Below are positions 1 through 7,537 of a stretch of DNA of 64,000 bases, piece by piece. The translations under genes were made by a program, and so were the position numbers. Source of the DNA: SURF-21 sp964462595 (GTDB lineage Bacteria; Actinomycetota; Geothermincolia; Geothermincolales; RBG-13-55-18); NCBI GenBank assembly GCA_964462595.1, contig CAYWXM010000032.1, positions 28,625-92,624 of the forward strand, in the 5' to 3' direction. How positions within the stretch are numbered: position 1 is the stretch's first letter; the number at the start of each line of letters is the position of its first letter. A model generated the notes under the pieces. The model was given only the letters and a program-made list of their open reading frames with translations, did no database searches and was not told the origin of the DNA.

Positions 1-19
1 TGTCCTCGCTAATTCCCAT
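1..19 (-). CDS. possible start of a gene running off the left edge
   Basis: On the minus strand an ATG at 19-17 opens the frame M-G-I-S-E-D up to the window edge. A purine-rich AGGAGGGG lies about 10 bases upstream, and an in-frame TTG sits nearer to it, so the start is uncertain. Too little coding sequence is present to name a product. Confidence 0.2.
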
Positions 20-242
20 CTCTTGCAACCCCTCCTCATGATATTTTTCTGGCAGCCCTGCTGATTACAATTCTATCATTCCTGCAATCGCATATTGGGG
101 AGTCATGTGGAATGTGTAGGCGCTGACCTTTTGCTTAAAGATTTAGCAACGCGCTTGGACCATTATCAACAAGGGCTCAATCATCGCTCGATTGAAGTAT
201 TACTTGTAACCACTTCGAGGCTGATATCTCTGAGGTGCGGGA

Positions 243-893
243 ATGAGAATCGCGAAACAGACTGAAGACAGGATGGTGATCAAGGGCGATACCCGCCGGA
301 TAAAGAGGAACATCATATACGGCGCGATCATTGCCGCCGTCTTCATCGTCCCCATCATCATCTTTGCCTTCACGGAAAGCCTTAATATCACCAACATCAC
401 AGATATCATAAAAGGCCTCGTCTTCCCTGTTGTCGTCCTCGTTGGGGTATCTGCCGTTCTCTACAGGGAGAGCACTCGCGTCGTTATCGACAAGGCTAAG
501 GACCGCCTGTCGGTCAAGTTACCTCTTAACAGGATTATATCCGGGGCTTATCCACTCAAGGCCGTGAGCGAAGTAAGGCTCAGGCATCACGGTAATCCCT
601 ATTATTTCCCTAAGTTGAGCATTTTGCTGAATAACGATGAGGAGATCATTCTGAGCAGTGACGTGATGATTAGCATGCTCAAGCCGGGCTATCTATTCAA
701 GGCGCCGCCCCTCTACGGGCATGTTATCAGGGAGCAGCAGCTTGCGATGGATATCGCCATATTCATGGGCGTTCCTTTTCGTGAGATAAAAGGCGGAGAG
801 GTGACCTTCGGCCTGGACCAGGCGGACAAGGATGCGACCTGTTCGGAAGAAGCTGAAGAGAAGGAAGGGAAGGTTGACGATCAGGAAGGGTAA
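243..893 (+). CDS. hypothetical two-helix membrane protein
   Basis: A 216-residue protein that I do not recognise. The ATG has an AGGTG-type ribosome site just upstream. After a charged N-terminus (about 1-22) there are two hydrophobic segments, roughly residues 24-43 and 56-74, consistent with a membrane hairpin. The remaining 140 residues look soluble, with an R-V-V-I-D stretch that resembles the start of a small beta-rich membrane-associated domain, and the C-terminus (190-216) is strongly acidic. Lower GC than most of the window and placed beside a toxin-antitoxin patch, so it probably belongs to the accessory region. A PH-like lipid-facing domain is possible but is only a guess. Confidence 0.55.
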   Translation: MRIAKQTEDRMVIKGDTRRIKRNIIYGAIIAAVFIVPIIIFAFTESLNITNITDIIKGLVFPVVVLVGVSAVLYRESTRVVIDKAKDRLSVKLPLNRIISGAYPLKAVSEVRLRHHGNPYYFPKLSILLNNDEEIILSSDVMISMLKPGYLFKAPPLYGHVIREQQLAMDIAIFMGVPFREIKGGEVTFGLDQADKDATCSEEAEEKEGKVDDQEG

Positions 894-969
894 CGGAGTT
901 CTCCATGCTCTTCTGGCAGATTGGATGGAGGTGCTGCCTCTCTGAATACTCGAGATGCTCAGAGATTCC

Positions 970-1235
970 TCAGTACATGAATATAACGATGTAGAGCACC
1001 GCCAAGCCACAGATGAGATTCAGTGACGCGACAACAGCGAGAGCCAAGCGCCAGCTTCTTTCAGTTTTCCTGTTTATTGCCCATACACCAGTGAAAATCA
1101 GAAGGAACAGATTTCTTCCAGGTGATTTCTTCTGGAACCTCTCATAGTTGGGTCGAATATAGAAGAAGACTATTGGCGCCACAACAACCATTAAAAGATT
1201 GCGACAATAGCAAGTATTATTCGGTCCGCGCTCAT
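970..1235 (-). pseudogene. small membrane protein, frame broken by one base near the start
   Basis: The intact frame 1191-970 encodes 73 residues with two hydrophobic helices but begins without a good ribosome site. Just upstream, an ATG at 1235-1233 with an AGGAA site reads M-S-A-D-R-I-I-L-A-I-V-A-I-F and stops at once. The two frames would join as ...A-I-F-L-M-V-V-V-A-P if one base were added to the AAAA run at 1193-1196 (TTTT on the coding strand). The joined product, about 88 residues, would begin with a normal transmembrane helix. This is either a real frameshift in a decaying gene or a homopolymer sequencing or assembly error. Function unknown. Confidence 0.4.
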
Positions 1236-1378
1236 ATTGTTATTCCTAAACGTTCGAGCAGCCAGCTTTTTCTCTTTTGCTGGTCCTCGCACATATCCCA
1301 ATCAGAGGATCTCCATGGGGCGGGATGGTGATCAGAAGCCTCCTTAAATAGATTGGAGTTAAAATGTCTCCTAGCCTA

Positions 1379-1789
1379 CTAGGATGTTGGTATTTGTTTT
1401 TCCGCCCATGAGAAGAATCGTTCAACCCGTTTCATTATGTCAGTCGACTCCTTTGCGGTACAGCTACGTGCCTCATATTCAACTATGCCTTTGAGCCTAA
1501 GTATCGCCTGCATCTGCCTGGCAGCCTTTGAGGCTTCCTCGGAATCTACAGTCTCCTCTAAATAGCCATGGGCTTGGTTGTGATCCTGGCCGATAAAATA
1601 TTCTCCAGCGTACCTGATAGTCACTGCATTTGCCATCAGGATAACAGCATGAACGGCATTTGATACGGCTGCATCCCATAGGCTGGCATCATGTGATAAT
1701 TCCATTGCCTTGCGAAACTGAAATGCCTTTTCCTTGAACTTCTTGGCCTCAGCCTGCGTAGCTTTAGCTGTTCTCTGCTTCCTCACCAA
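1379..1789 (-). CDS. HEPN-domain protein, toxin partner of the adjacent nucleotidyltransferase
   Basis: A 136-residue all-helical protein resembling HEPN proteins encoded with MNT-type nucleotidyltransferases: a basic N-terminus, the helix around V-H-A-V-I-L-M-A-N-A (residues about 45-58), a linker, then a C-terminal helix pair ending R-V-E-R-F-F-S-W-A-E. In such HepT/MntA-type pairs the HEPN protein is an RNase toxin neutralised by the nucleotidyltransferase, which in studied cases AMPylates it. The classical R-x4-6-H active motif is not obvious here, so catalytic competence is open. The gene starts two bases after the stop of the upstream nucleotidyltransferase gene, which implies one transcript. 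Confidence 0.72.
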   Translation of the reverse strand: MVRKQRTAKATQAEAKKFKEKAFQFRKAMELSHDASLWDAAVSNAVHAVILMANAVTIRYAGEYFIGQDHNQAHGYLEETVDSEEASKAARQMQAILRLKGIVEYEARSCTAKESTDIMKRVERFFSWAEKQIPTS

Positions 1790-1791
1790 GG

Positions 1792-2394
1792 TTATTGCTC
1801 CTTTCCATAGAGGAGCTTCCCTTCTGAAAGGATTTCTCTGGCCAATGGGTGCTCTCTTTGCTTCAATCGCTCGAGCTCATCGCAGGTATACAAGAGAATG
1901 TTCGTCCCGATGCGGTAGAGCCTGTACGCCTCCCTCTCGTTTTCTGCGATGACTTCCTCCACCTTTTCCTTGTCTGTCCCAGCCTTCAGGATCAGCGCCA
2001 GGTCGATATCGCTTGCTGGTGTATCTTCACCGCGTGCCACACTGCCAAAAACGTAAACGCTGATGATACACTGCTTGATGCCTTTGCCCAGAATCCCAAC
2101 GAGATCATCGAGCAAGCTGGCTTCTTTCTCGAAAAGTGGCCTTAACAAGTCCTTGTAAAGAACGGTATCATCAGGTATCTCATAGACAGAGCTTCTTCCG
2201 ACTGTCTTGCGTGATATTGCGCCCATATCCGCCAACGAATCCAGTGCCCTGATACAGGTTGCATGATTCATATCGAGCTCTCTTGCTATCCCCCTGCCAG
2301 TAATAACCCTGGATGGGAATAGAACCAAGTGCCTGAGAATGCGCACATTGTTCTTGTTGTGGAAAATATCATTTAATGGATTGTTCGTTCTCAT
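1792..2394 (-). CDS. winged-helix / MNT nucleotidyltransferase (antitoxin and probable autoregulator)
   Basis: The frame opens at 2442, but the likely start is the internal ATG at 2394 (M-R-T-N-N-P-L), preceded by GGGTGAT; this gives 200 residues. Residues about 8-75 form a winged helix-turn-helix (A-R-E-L-D-M-N-H-A-T-C-I-R-A-L). Residues about 95-170 form a minimal nucleotidyltransferase domain with the G-S-V-A-R-G...D-I-D-L active-site motif. It probably neutralises the downstream HEPN protein. The DNA-binding domain and the palindromes over its own promoter suggest that it represses this operon. Confidence 0.75.
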   Translation of the reverse strand: MRTNNPLNDIFHNKNNVRILRHLVLFPSRVITGRGIARELDMNHATCIRALDSLADMGAISRKTVGRSSVYEIPDDTVLYKDLLRPLFEKEASLLDDLVGILGKGIKQCIISVYVFGSVARGEDTPASDIDLALILKAGTDKEKVEEVIAENEREAYRLYRIGTNILLYTCDELERLKQREHPLAREILSEGKLLYGKEQ

Positions 2395-2404
2395 CAGATC
2401 ACCC

Positions 2405-2462
2405 GTATAATATACTATACATATGTATAAATTATTATACATTTACAAACTGACGTTTTCAA
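2405..2462 (-). promoter_or_regulatory. promoter with paired palindromic operator of the HEPN/MNT operon
   Basis: On the minus strand there is a -35 box TTGAAA (2462-2457), a 17-bp spacer and a -10 box TATAAT (2439-2434). Two 16-bp inverted repeats with GTATA outer arms lie at 2405-2420 and 2425-2440, centred 20 bp (two helical turns) apart. Between and overlapping them, 2416-2429 is a perfect 14-bp palindrome, TATACATATGTATA. The distal site covers the -10 box and the proximal one lies between the promoter and the start codon. The arrangement fits repression by the operon's own winged-helix protein. Confidence 0.6.
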
Positions 2463-2515
2463 TGACCAAGAGAGTGAATATTTGGAGCAACCACGGGGGG
2501 CGAATGGTAATCGAG

Positions 2516-2593
2516 CTAGCCTTCCTTGTCGATTATTTCCTGTATTTTGTCTCTTAACGGTGTTATATATTCAATAATATCCCTGTCTCTCAT
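2516..2593 (-). pseudogene. 25-codon remnant of the HEPN partner of the MNT gene at 2590-2883
   Basis: The ATG (2593-2591) overlaps the TGA of the nucleotidyltransferase gene in an ATGA arrangement, as is usual for translationally coupled MNT-HEPN pairs. The product begins M-R-D-R-D-I-I-E-Y-I, much like the N-terminus of DUF86/HepT-like toxins, and stops after 25 residues; a full-length partner would be about 110-140. No continuing HEPN frame is seen downstream. I infer a deletion that left only the first helix. Confidence 0.45.
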
Positions 2594-2883
2594 ACCGTTA
2601 CCAACTCACTCAAGATGTTCTTACCGATATGGGGCTTCAAGGCCTTCCTGGAAACCAGGTCTACTTTTGATCCGAGAACGTCCGAAAGATGGTCTTCAAG
2701 GTCAATGAACTTGAAAAACCCAATAGGTTCGGAGAATTCAACAAGAATATCTATATCGCTTGCCTCAACCTGCTCCCCTCTTGCAAACGAGCCGAAGATC
2801 CCTATCTCCTTGACCTTGAATTTTTCTGCTAGAAATGGCTTCTGCTCCAGCAATTTCGCTTTTATATCCTCTACTCCACCCAT
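2590..2883 (-). CDS. MNT-type nucleotidyltransferase (MntA-like antitoxin), orphaned
   Basis: A 97-residue minimal nucleotidyltransferase. It has the active-site motif G-I-F-G-S-F-A-R-G-E...S-D-I-D-I-L-V-E-F and the family ending K-V-D-L-V-S-R-K-A-L-K-P. The frame extends to 2910, but the ATG at 2883 has GGAG six bases upstream and gives the usual family length. In intact modules the next gene encodes a HEPN toxin; here only a 25-codon stub remains, coupled by an ATGA overlap. It may therefore be a leftover antitoxin, or may act on the intact HEPN protein encoded 0.8 kb away. Confidence 0.75.
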   Translation of the reverse strand: MGGVEDIKAKLLEQKPFLAEKFKVKEIGIFGSFARGEQVEASDIDILVEFSEPIGFFKFIDLEDHLSDVLGSKVDLVSRKALKPHIGKNILSELVTV

Positions 2884-3172
2884 CACAATCTCCATCCGTG
2901 TCATACCCATCTATATGGTAAATTATAGCTTATGCTGATGACCTTGACTTAACTGGACCGCAGGAGGAGCCCTGGTCGTTTTCATTCTCAGCCCTTCGTC
3001 TTTCACCTCTTTCGTGGTCTTTATCCCCTATCATGTCCTTCAGAAGATATCTCTTCTGATCCCAACTATCAACGCGCGCAAGCCTGCATTTCCCGATTAA
3101 AACCCTGCATTGCGCGATCAGTGATAGCATATATCAGAGAGAGCCAGAACCTGGGATTTGGAGGTGTTTGAA

Positions 3173-3613
3173 GTGGGCAAAAAGAAGCCGCTGAAAGTAG
3201 ACATCGGCGAGCTGACAGCGGCAATGAACTACGGCAATTATGATATGGAGTACTACCTGGACATGGATACGGGAGAAGTCATACCCATATGCGACGATTA
3301 CAGGTGCATGGAGGAATTGGCGGAGGTCTTTGAGGCAATTGAAAACGAGTCGGAACGATATTTGTACATAGATAAGGTGGAATCCTGGGATGCCTACCGT
3401 GATATGGAAAGATTCATCTTAACCGTCAAGGACGAGAGGCTGAAGAAGCTTCTTATCGTGGCTATCGACGGGAAGGGCGCTTTCTCCCGTTTCAGGAAAG
3501 TCATCTGTGAGTACCCGGAAGAAAATGACCGGTGGTTTGCCTTGAAAAGCGAAAAGGACAAGCGGAGAGCACTGGAATTCCTCGACGCAATCGGTGTCGA
3601 GCCCGTTGAATAG
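3173..3613 (+). CDS. UPF0158 family protein
   Basis: A 146-residue acidic protein matching the UPF0158 family in layout: an N-terminal L-K-V-D-I-G-E-L-T-A-A-M segment, the Y-Y-L-D-M-D-T-G-E-V-I repeat-like strand, and a C-terminal region with F-R...E-N-D-R-W-F...A-L-E-F-L. The family has no established biochemical role. The open frame begins at 3158, but a GGAGGTG ribosome site at 3160-3166 lies six bases before GTG 3173, which is taken as the start. Monocistronic, followed by a strong palindrome likely to act as terminator. It lies among toxin-antitoxin genes. Confidence 0.75.
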   Translation: MGKKKPLKVDIGELTAAMNYGNYDMEYYLDMDTGEVIPICDDYRCMEELAEVFEAIENESERYLYIDKVESWDAYRDMERFILTVKDERLKKLLIVAIDGKGAFSRFRKVICEYPEENDRWFALKSEKDKRRALEFLDAIGVEPVE

Positions 3614-3662
3614 TCGTGTGGCTGCACTACCCGGCGACACTTTTCATCCATGCTTTTGTGAT

Positions 3663-3684
3663 TGTCAGCCCCCGGGGGCTGACA
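3663..3684 (+). terminator. perfect 22-bp GC palindrome, probable terminator
   Basis: TGTCAG-CCCCC-GGGGG-CTGACA is a perfect 22-bp inverted repeat with no spacer, 50 bases after the UPF0158 gene. The following bases include CTTACTTTTTAT, so a rho-independent terminator is plausible. Being palindromic it could also be a protein-binding site just upstream of the ribbon-helix-helix promoter. Confidence 0.5.
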
Positions 3685-3701
3685 GAGTTGTCTTACTTTT
3701 T

Positions 3702-3740
3702 ATGACTTATTCAGTCATGCTATAGTAAGACTTAGTCATA
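3702..3740 (+). promoter_or_regulatory. promoter-operator of the RHH/PIN operon
   Basis: Inverted half-sites ATGACT...AGTCAT (3702-3718) are followed by a second pair GACT-T-AGTC (3729-3737). A -10-like TATAGT sits at 3721-3726 between them; the -35 region is weak. Tandem half-sites overlapping the promoter are typical of autoregulating ribbon-helix-helix antitoxins such as the one encoded next. Confidence 0.45.
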
Positions 3741-3759
3741 CGCGCGAAGGGAGGGCGTG

Positions 3760-4017
3760 ATGTCAAGGACGACAAGGACCATCACCATATCTCTTCCACC
3801 CCGCCTGCACGAGGAAGTCGAAAGGCTGGCACGTGAAGAGAACAAGACCAAGAGCGAGCTGTTCAGGGACATGATCAAGGTATACGGGGATTACCTGGAC
3901 GAGAAGCGCGTGCTGCGACTCAGGCGTTTGGGCAAGGAAAGCGCAAAGAAATACGATATCCGTTCCGAGGAAGACATCGTCAAGCTGGTACACGAAGCAC
4001 GAGGCATAAAGGAATAG
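3760..4017 (+). CDS. ribbon-helix-helix (CopG-type) antitoxin
   Basis: An 85-residue protein. Residues about 5-45 form a ribbon-helix-helix domain: the strand R-T-I-T-I-S-L-P-P-R-L, then L-A-R-E-E-N-K-T-K-S-E-L-F-R-D-M-I. The C-terminal half is charged and probably wraps the toxin. GTG 3757 and ATG 3760 are both in frame; ATG has better spacing from GGAGG. It lies two bases before the PIN gene, so it should bind and neutralise that toxin and repress the promoter upstream. Confidence 0.8.
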   Translation: MSRTTRTITISLPPRLHEEVERLAREENKTKSELFRDMIKVYGDYLDEKRVLRLRRLGKESAKKYDIRSEEDIVKLVHEARGIKE

Positions 4018-4019
4018 CC

Positions 4020-4415
4020 TTGCACCGCGTGGTCTTCGATACCAACGTGCTTATTTCAGCCTTTATCTTCGGGGGCAATCCCGAGAGGCTTTTCGACCTT
4101 GCCCGCTTCGGGGAACTACGGCTCATCGTCTCACCCGACATTCTCATGGAGTTCGCCTACGTCATGAAAGAGAAGTTCGCTTGGGCAGAAGACGATATTG
4201 CGGAGGCGATAAAGGCGATCGGCTACTCGTCGGAACTGGTTAGAACCACGCAGAAGCTGAAGTTGGTCATAGATGACGCCGACAATCGCATCCTCGAGTG
4301 CGCGCTTGAGGGAAACGCTGATTTCATCGTCTCCGGCGATCATCATCTCCTCGATGTTGGGAGATTCCAGGATGTAAGGATCGTGCGGCCCAAGGCATTT
4401 CTGAGATTCCTCTAG
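4020..4415 (+). CDS. PIN-domain toxin RNase (VapC-like)
   Basis: A 131-residue PIN domain protein of the 'putative toxin component, PIN family' type. It begins V-V-F-D-T-N-V-L-I-S-A, carrying the first catalytic aspartate. Later acidic residues are E145-like in M-E-F-A-Y (about 41-45), D-D-A-D-N-R-I-L-E (about 88-96) and I-V-S-G-D-H-H-L-L, which completes the metal site. The start codon is TTG, with AAAGGA six bases upstream overlapping the end of the antitoxin gene. Expected to be a metal-dependent endoribonuclease inhibited by the ribbon-helix-helix partner. Confidence 0.8.
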   Translation: MHRVVFDTNVLISAFIFGGNPERLFDLARFGELRLIVSPDILMEFAYVMKEKFAWAEDDIAEAIKAIGYSSELVRTTQKLKLVIDDADNRILECALEGNADFIVSGDHHLLDVGRFQDVRIVRPKAFLRFL

Positions 4416-4514
4416 CCGGGGCGTTATCCCTCAGGTATTCGTTCATCTACGACTTGCCCTCTATGCCAGTGCTCGCAGGCAGGATGCCTGAAAGTGGCGC
4501 GATTGTGGCTTGCC

Positions 4515-6215
4515 CTACCTCCGGGGCGGGATATCGTCCAGGCCCAGCTGGCCCCCCGGGTTCATTATGCCGTGGGGGTCGAAGTGGCGTTTGAGCGCCC
4601 GCAGGACCTCCATCTGCTCCCTGCCCAGGTGCTGCTCCATCCAGGGAGCGAGCAGGCGGCCGATGCCGTGGTGGTGGCTGGGGGTGCCCCCGTATTTCAG
4701 TATGTTGTCAATAATGCCGTTCTGGAACTCCACGTACTCGTCCACCTCCATGCGGGCCATGAATATGAAGTAGAGGTTGGTGCCGTGGGGGTAGAAGTGC
4801 GAGGCGTGGGTCATGCAGATGGTGCCCGGCCGGCTCTTTATATATGCGCGCACCCCCTGGTGCAGGCGGTGCAGGTTGTCCCAGGTAACGCTGGTCTCCA
4901 GGGTGTCTAAAAAGATGCCGTAGTCGTTTAAGTCCTCGCGCATGAACGGCTCGGTGTAGCGGGTGTGCTCCCACATGCGCCCGGGATAGCCAGTCATGGG
5001 AAGGGCGCCGTGCTCCCGGGCGATGCGCTTGATGGTGCGCGCCACCAGCCGGGTGTACTCCCCGTCCCCCTCCACGTTGCCCAGGCACAGGCTGCGGCTC
5101 CCGGGCTTGTAGCCCAGGCGGGCCAGGCCGGCGTCAACGAACCCCGGGACGCCGTAGAGCTTCAGGCCCCGGTCGGTCTCCTCGGGGTCGGAGATGCGGT
5201 AGATGGCGGGCAGGCCGGACTCGTGCTGCATGATCTCGCGGCTGGCGTCCACCGCGACCTCCCAGGTGGGGAACATGAAGCTGAAATAGCGCCGGTTCTC
5301 GGGCATAAAGCGGAATATCTTCATGTTCAGCTCGACCAGGATGCCGAAGGCTCCCTCCGAGCCCTTGAAGATGTCGTTCACCTTTGGGCCGGTGGCCGTG
5401 GCCGGGTAGTCGAGGGTCTTTATGGTCCCCACCGGGGTCACGTATTCCTGGCTGAAGACGAGGTCGCAGGCATCGCCGTAATAGGTGGAGGCCTGGCCCG
5501 AGCCCAGGGTCACCACCCAGCCCCCCACAGTGGAGTACTCGAAAGACTGGGGAAAATGCCCGTTGGTGTAACGGAGCTTGCAGCCGAAAAGCTCGGGTGC
5601 GTTGTTGAGGGCCTCCTCGTAGGCGGGGCCGAACATGCCCGGCTGCACTCGCGCGGTCTGGTTGAGCTCGTTTATCTCCAGCAGTTTGTTCATGTGCGTG
5701 CTCATCACCAGGGTGACGCCGCCCTTGTAGGGCCGGCAGCCGAAGTTCACCGACGAGCCGGCGCTGAAGACGGTTATGGGGATGCGCTCTGAGTCGCAGT
5801 AGCGCACGATCTCGCTGACGTCTTCCTTGTCGCGCGGGTGCACCACCACGTCCGCCACCTCGCGGATGACCCCCCGGCGCAGCTCCCATATCTCCTCCGA
5901 GGTCATGCCGGTGGCGTATTTCACGCGGCTGTAATCGTCCGTGGCCACGTTCTCTGATCCCACGATGCGGGCCAGGGCCTCGATGTGCGTGGGCGCGAGC
6001 CGCGGCGGGCGGCCCAGCACCACCGGCTCGTGGCCCTCGCTCTGCTTGGCTGAGAAGTCGGCCTTGCTCATGCCGAACTCCCGCATCATCATCTCCACCC
6101 AGGCGTCACTGGGGTGCTTGAAGCGGTGCGGCTCGCCGTATTTCACGATGGAGCGGATGGTGCCGGGCTTCGGGGGCTGCTCCGCCCAGTCCGGCCTGAA
6201 ACGCTTCAGCTTCAT
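4515..6215 (-). CDS. FAD-binding oxidase related to alkylglycerone-phosphate synthase
   Basis: A 566-residue flavoprotein of the VAO/PCMH fold. It has an N-terminal extension (1-90), an FAD domain with V-V-V-H-P-R-D-K-E-D-V and a pyrophosphate loop F-S-A-G-S-S-V-N-F-G (about 148-160), the second FAD segment around E-Y-S-T-V-G-G-W-V-V-T-L-G-S-G-Q, and a C-terminal cap. S-H-H-H-G-I-G-R and F-D-P-H-G-I-M-N-P-G near the end match alkyldihydroxyacetonephosphate synthases of ether-lipid synthesis and related bacterial oxidases. No other ether-lipid genes are nearby, so a role as a hydroxy-acid dehydrogenase is equally possible. AAAGGA precedes the ATG. Confidence 0.8.
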   Translation of the reverse strand: MKLKRFRPDWAEQPPKPGTIRSIVKYGEPHRFKHPSDAWVEMMMREFGMSKADFSAKQSEGHEPVVLGRPPRLAPTHIEALARIVGSENVATDDYSRVKYATGMTSEEIWELRRGVIREVADVVVHPRDKEDVSEIVRYCDSERIPITVFSAGSSVNFGCRPYKGGVTLVMSTHMNKLLEINELNQTARVQPGMFGPAYEEALNNAPELFGCKLRYTNGHFPQSFEYSTVGGWVVTLGSGQASTYYGDACDLVFSQEYVTPVGTIKTLDYPATATGPKVNDIFKGSEGAFGILVELNMKIFRFMPENRRYFSFMFPTWEVAVDASREIMQHESGLPAIYRISDPEETDRGLKLYGVPGFVDAGLARLGYKPGSRSLCLGNVEGDGEYTRLVARTIKRIAREHGALPMTGYPGRMWEHTRYTEPFMREDLNDYGIFLDTLETSVTWDNLHRLHQGVRAYIKSRPGTICMTHASHFYPHGTNLYFIFMARMEVDEYVEFQNGIIDNILKYGGTPSHHHGIGRLLAPWMEQHLGREQMEVLRALKRHFDPHGIMNPGGQLGLDDIPPRR

Positions 6216-6571
6216 GGGAGGTCCTTTCCTGCAAGCAACCGGTATTTCCCGTATGAATCCTTACCCATATACTCTAACACAGTAAGCCGGGGGGTCAGGC
6301 CCGGAAATCGGCCACGCTGATACGGCGTCCGTGCAGGGCGGCCTGGTAAAGTAACCGGGATTTCTGTGCGTCCAACTCCGCCAACGACTGGCTGGGCGGC
6401 AAGACCATCTTTCTCCCGGAAGGAGGTACCCTCACGCCGGCATGTGAAAAGAGTGAGCGCGGTGAAGACTTGCGTTGATGTGAATCGCTCCATGTTCGCA
6501 TTTATGCGAAATTGGAAACGGCCGATACTACACGGGAACGGTCGATTGCCCGGAAGATGAAGGAGAAGAGG
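6216..6571. other. intergenic region with one dispersed repeat
   Basis: A 356-bp gap between divergent genes. Apart from the GGGGTCAGG repeat at 6291-6315 and the ribosome site of the lipoprotein gene I see nothing I can name. A minus-strand frame ends exactly inside the repeat (V-A-D-F-R-A-stop), but it has no family resemblance and no ribosome site. Confidence 0.4.
6291..6315 (+). repeat. dispersed repeat GGGGTCAGGCCCGG, copy upstream of the lipoprotein gene
   Basis: A 25-bp sequence beginning GGGGTCAGGCCCGGAAATCG. It recurs identically and in the same orientation at 7486-7510, on the other side of the lipoprotein gene, and with small changes as a tandem pair on the minus strand near 32.9 kb. 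Confidence 0.75.
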
Positions 6572-7480
6572 ATGCGTACCCGTAAGACATCACGTTACCT
6601 GGCGCTGATAGCGCTATTATCGGTCGTCGCGCTGCTGGTGCCCCTGGCGGCAGGCGGCTGTGGTTCGTCGGAACCGGAACCGGAGCCACAGGCCCAGCCG
6701 GTGGTCAAGAAGGTAGACCATATCACCATCAGCTGCGCCGACCCCGCGGCGCTGTTCGAAACGCTCACCCGGACCCTGGGGCTGCCGGAGGCCTGGCCGC
6801 TCTCCTCCTACCCCGGGTTCACCACCGGGGGCACCTATTGCGGCAACGTGAACGTCGAGACGCTGCAGTTCGGCGACCCCGGGGACGCCTCGAGCGGGGC
6901 TCCGAATTTCACCTTTATCTACGGCATCGTGTTCGAGTCCTATCCTATCGCCGAAGTGATGGACGAATTCCGGCAGCGCGGCGCCGAGCCTGGCGATCCC
7001 GAGGACCAGATGCGGGAGATGAACGGGCAGCAGGTGAAGGTGTGGACCAACGTGACCCTGAACGGGCTGTGCAGCGAAGACTACATCGTCTACCTGTGCG
7101 AGTACACGCCGCAGATGGAGGAATCCCTGGAGCAGCGCGCCCAAGCCAACCCCGTGCCACTGGGGGGGATCGGGCTGATCGGGGTGAAGGAGATCGCCAT
7201 CCTCAGCACGCAGACCGAACAGACGCGGGACCTTTGGAAGACTGTCTTCGCCCCGGTGACCATGACCGACGACGGCGCGCTGTCCTTCGGCTCCGGCCCC
7301 GCCGTCCTCATAACCGACGGAGAAATGGACGTCATCGCGGGTCTGGTCCTCGAGGTGGAATCCCTGAAAGTAGCGGAGGAATTCCTCGCGCTGAACGGCC
7401 TGCTGGGTGAGGTCGGCGACGAAGAGATAAGCATCGATCCCGACAAGGTGCAGGGCCTGGACATCACCCTGGTCGAATAG
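6572..7480 (+). CDS. exported lipoprotein with a VOC/glyoxalase-like fold
   Basis: The start is set at ATG 6572, six bases after AGGAG, giving 302 residues; the frame extends further upstream without support. The N-terminus is basic, then hydrophobic (L-A-L-I-A-L-L-S-V-V-A-L-L-V-P-L), ending A-A-G-G-C, a somewhat atypical lipobox whose cysteine would be acylated. The mature part starts with an acidic linker and a V-K-K-V-D-H-I-T-I-S-C strand typical of vicinal-oxygen-chelate modules. A second similar half begins around V-K-E-I-A-I-L-S, which suggests two modules. The metal ligands are not clear, so this may be a ligand-binding rather than catalytic protein. The gene is bracketed by identical 25-bp repeats. 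Confidence 0.6.
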   Translation: MRTRKTSRYLALIALLSVVALLVPLAAGGCGSSEPEPEPQAQPVVKKVDHITISCADPAALFETLTRTLGLPEAWPLSSYPGFTTGGTYCGNVNVETLQFGDPGDASSGAPNFTFIYGIVFESYPIAEVMDEFRQRGAEPGDPEDQMREMNGQQVKVWTNVTLNGLCSEDYIVYLCEYTPQMEESLEQRAQANPVPLGGIGLIGVKEIAILSTQTEQTRDLWKTVFAPVTMTDDGALSFGSGPAVLITDGEMDVIAGLVLEVESLKVAEEFLALNGLLGEVGDEEISIDPDKVQGLDITLVE

Positions 7481-7485
7481 GCCGA

Positions 7486-7510
7486 GGGGTCAGGCCCGGA
7501 AATCGGCCAC
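7486..7510 (+). repeat. dispersed repeat GGGGTCAGGCCCGG, copy downstream of the lipoprotein gene
   Basis: Identical over 25 bp to 6291-6315 and in the same orientation. It starts six bases after the lipoprotein stop codon and lies in the 57-bp gap to a convergent gene. Confidence 0.75.
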
Positions 7511-7537
7511 TTTCTTTCGTCGGGGTGCCAAACCCTC

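Noticed and set aside
2930..3130. 66-residue minus-strand frame
   Set aside because: No ribosome site, no recognisable fold; the region between the nucleotidyltransferase and UPF0158 genes reads as non-coding.
6212..6501. Minus-strand frames ending V-A-D-F-R-A inside the repeat
   Set aside because: Both the 93- and 68-residue frames lack a ribosome site and family resemblance; their shared end comes only from the repeat.
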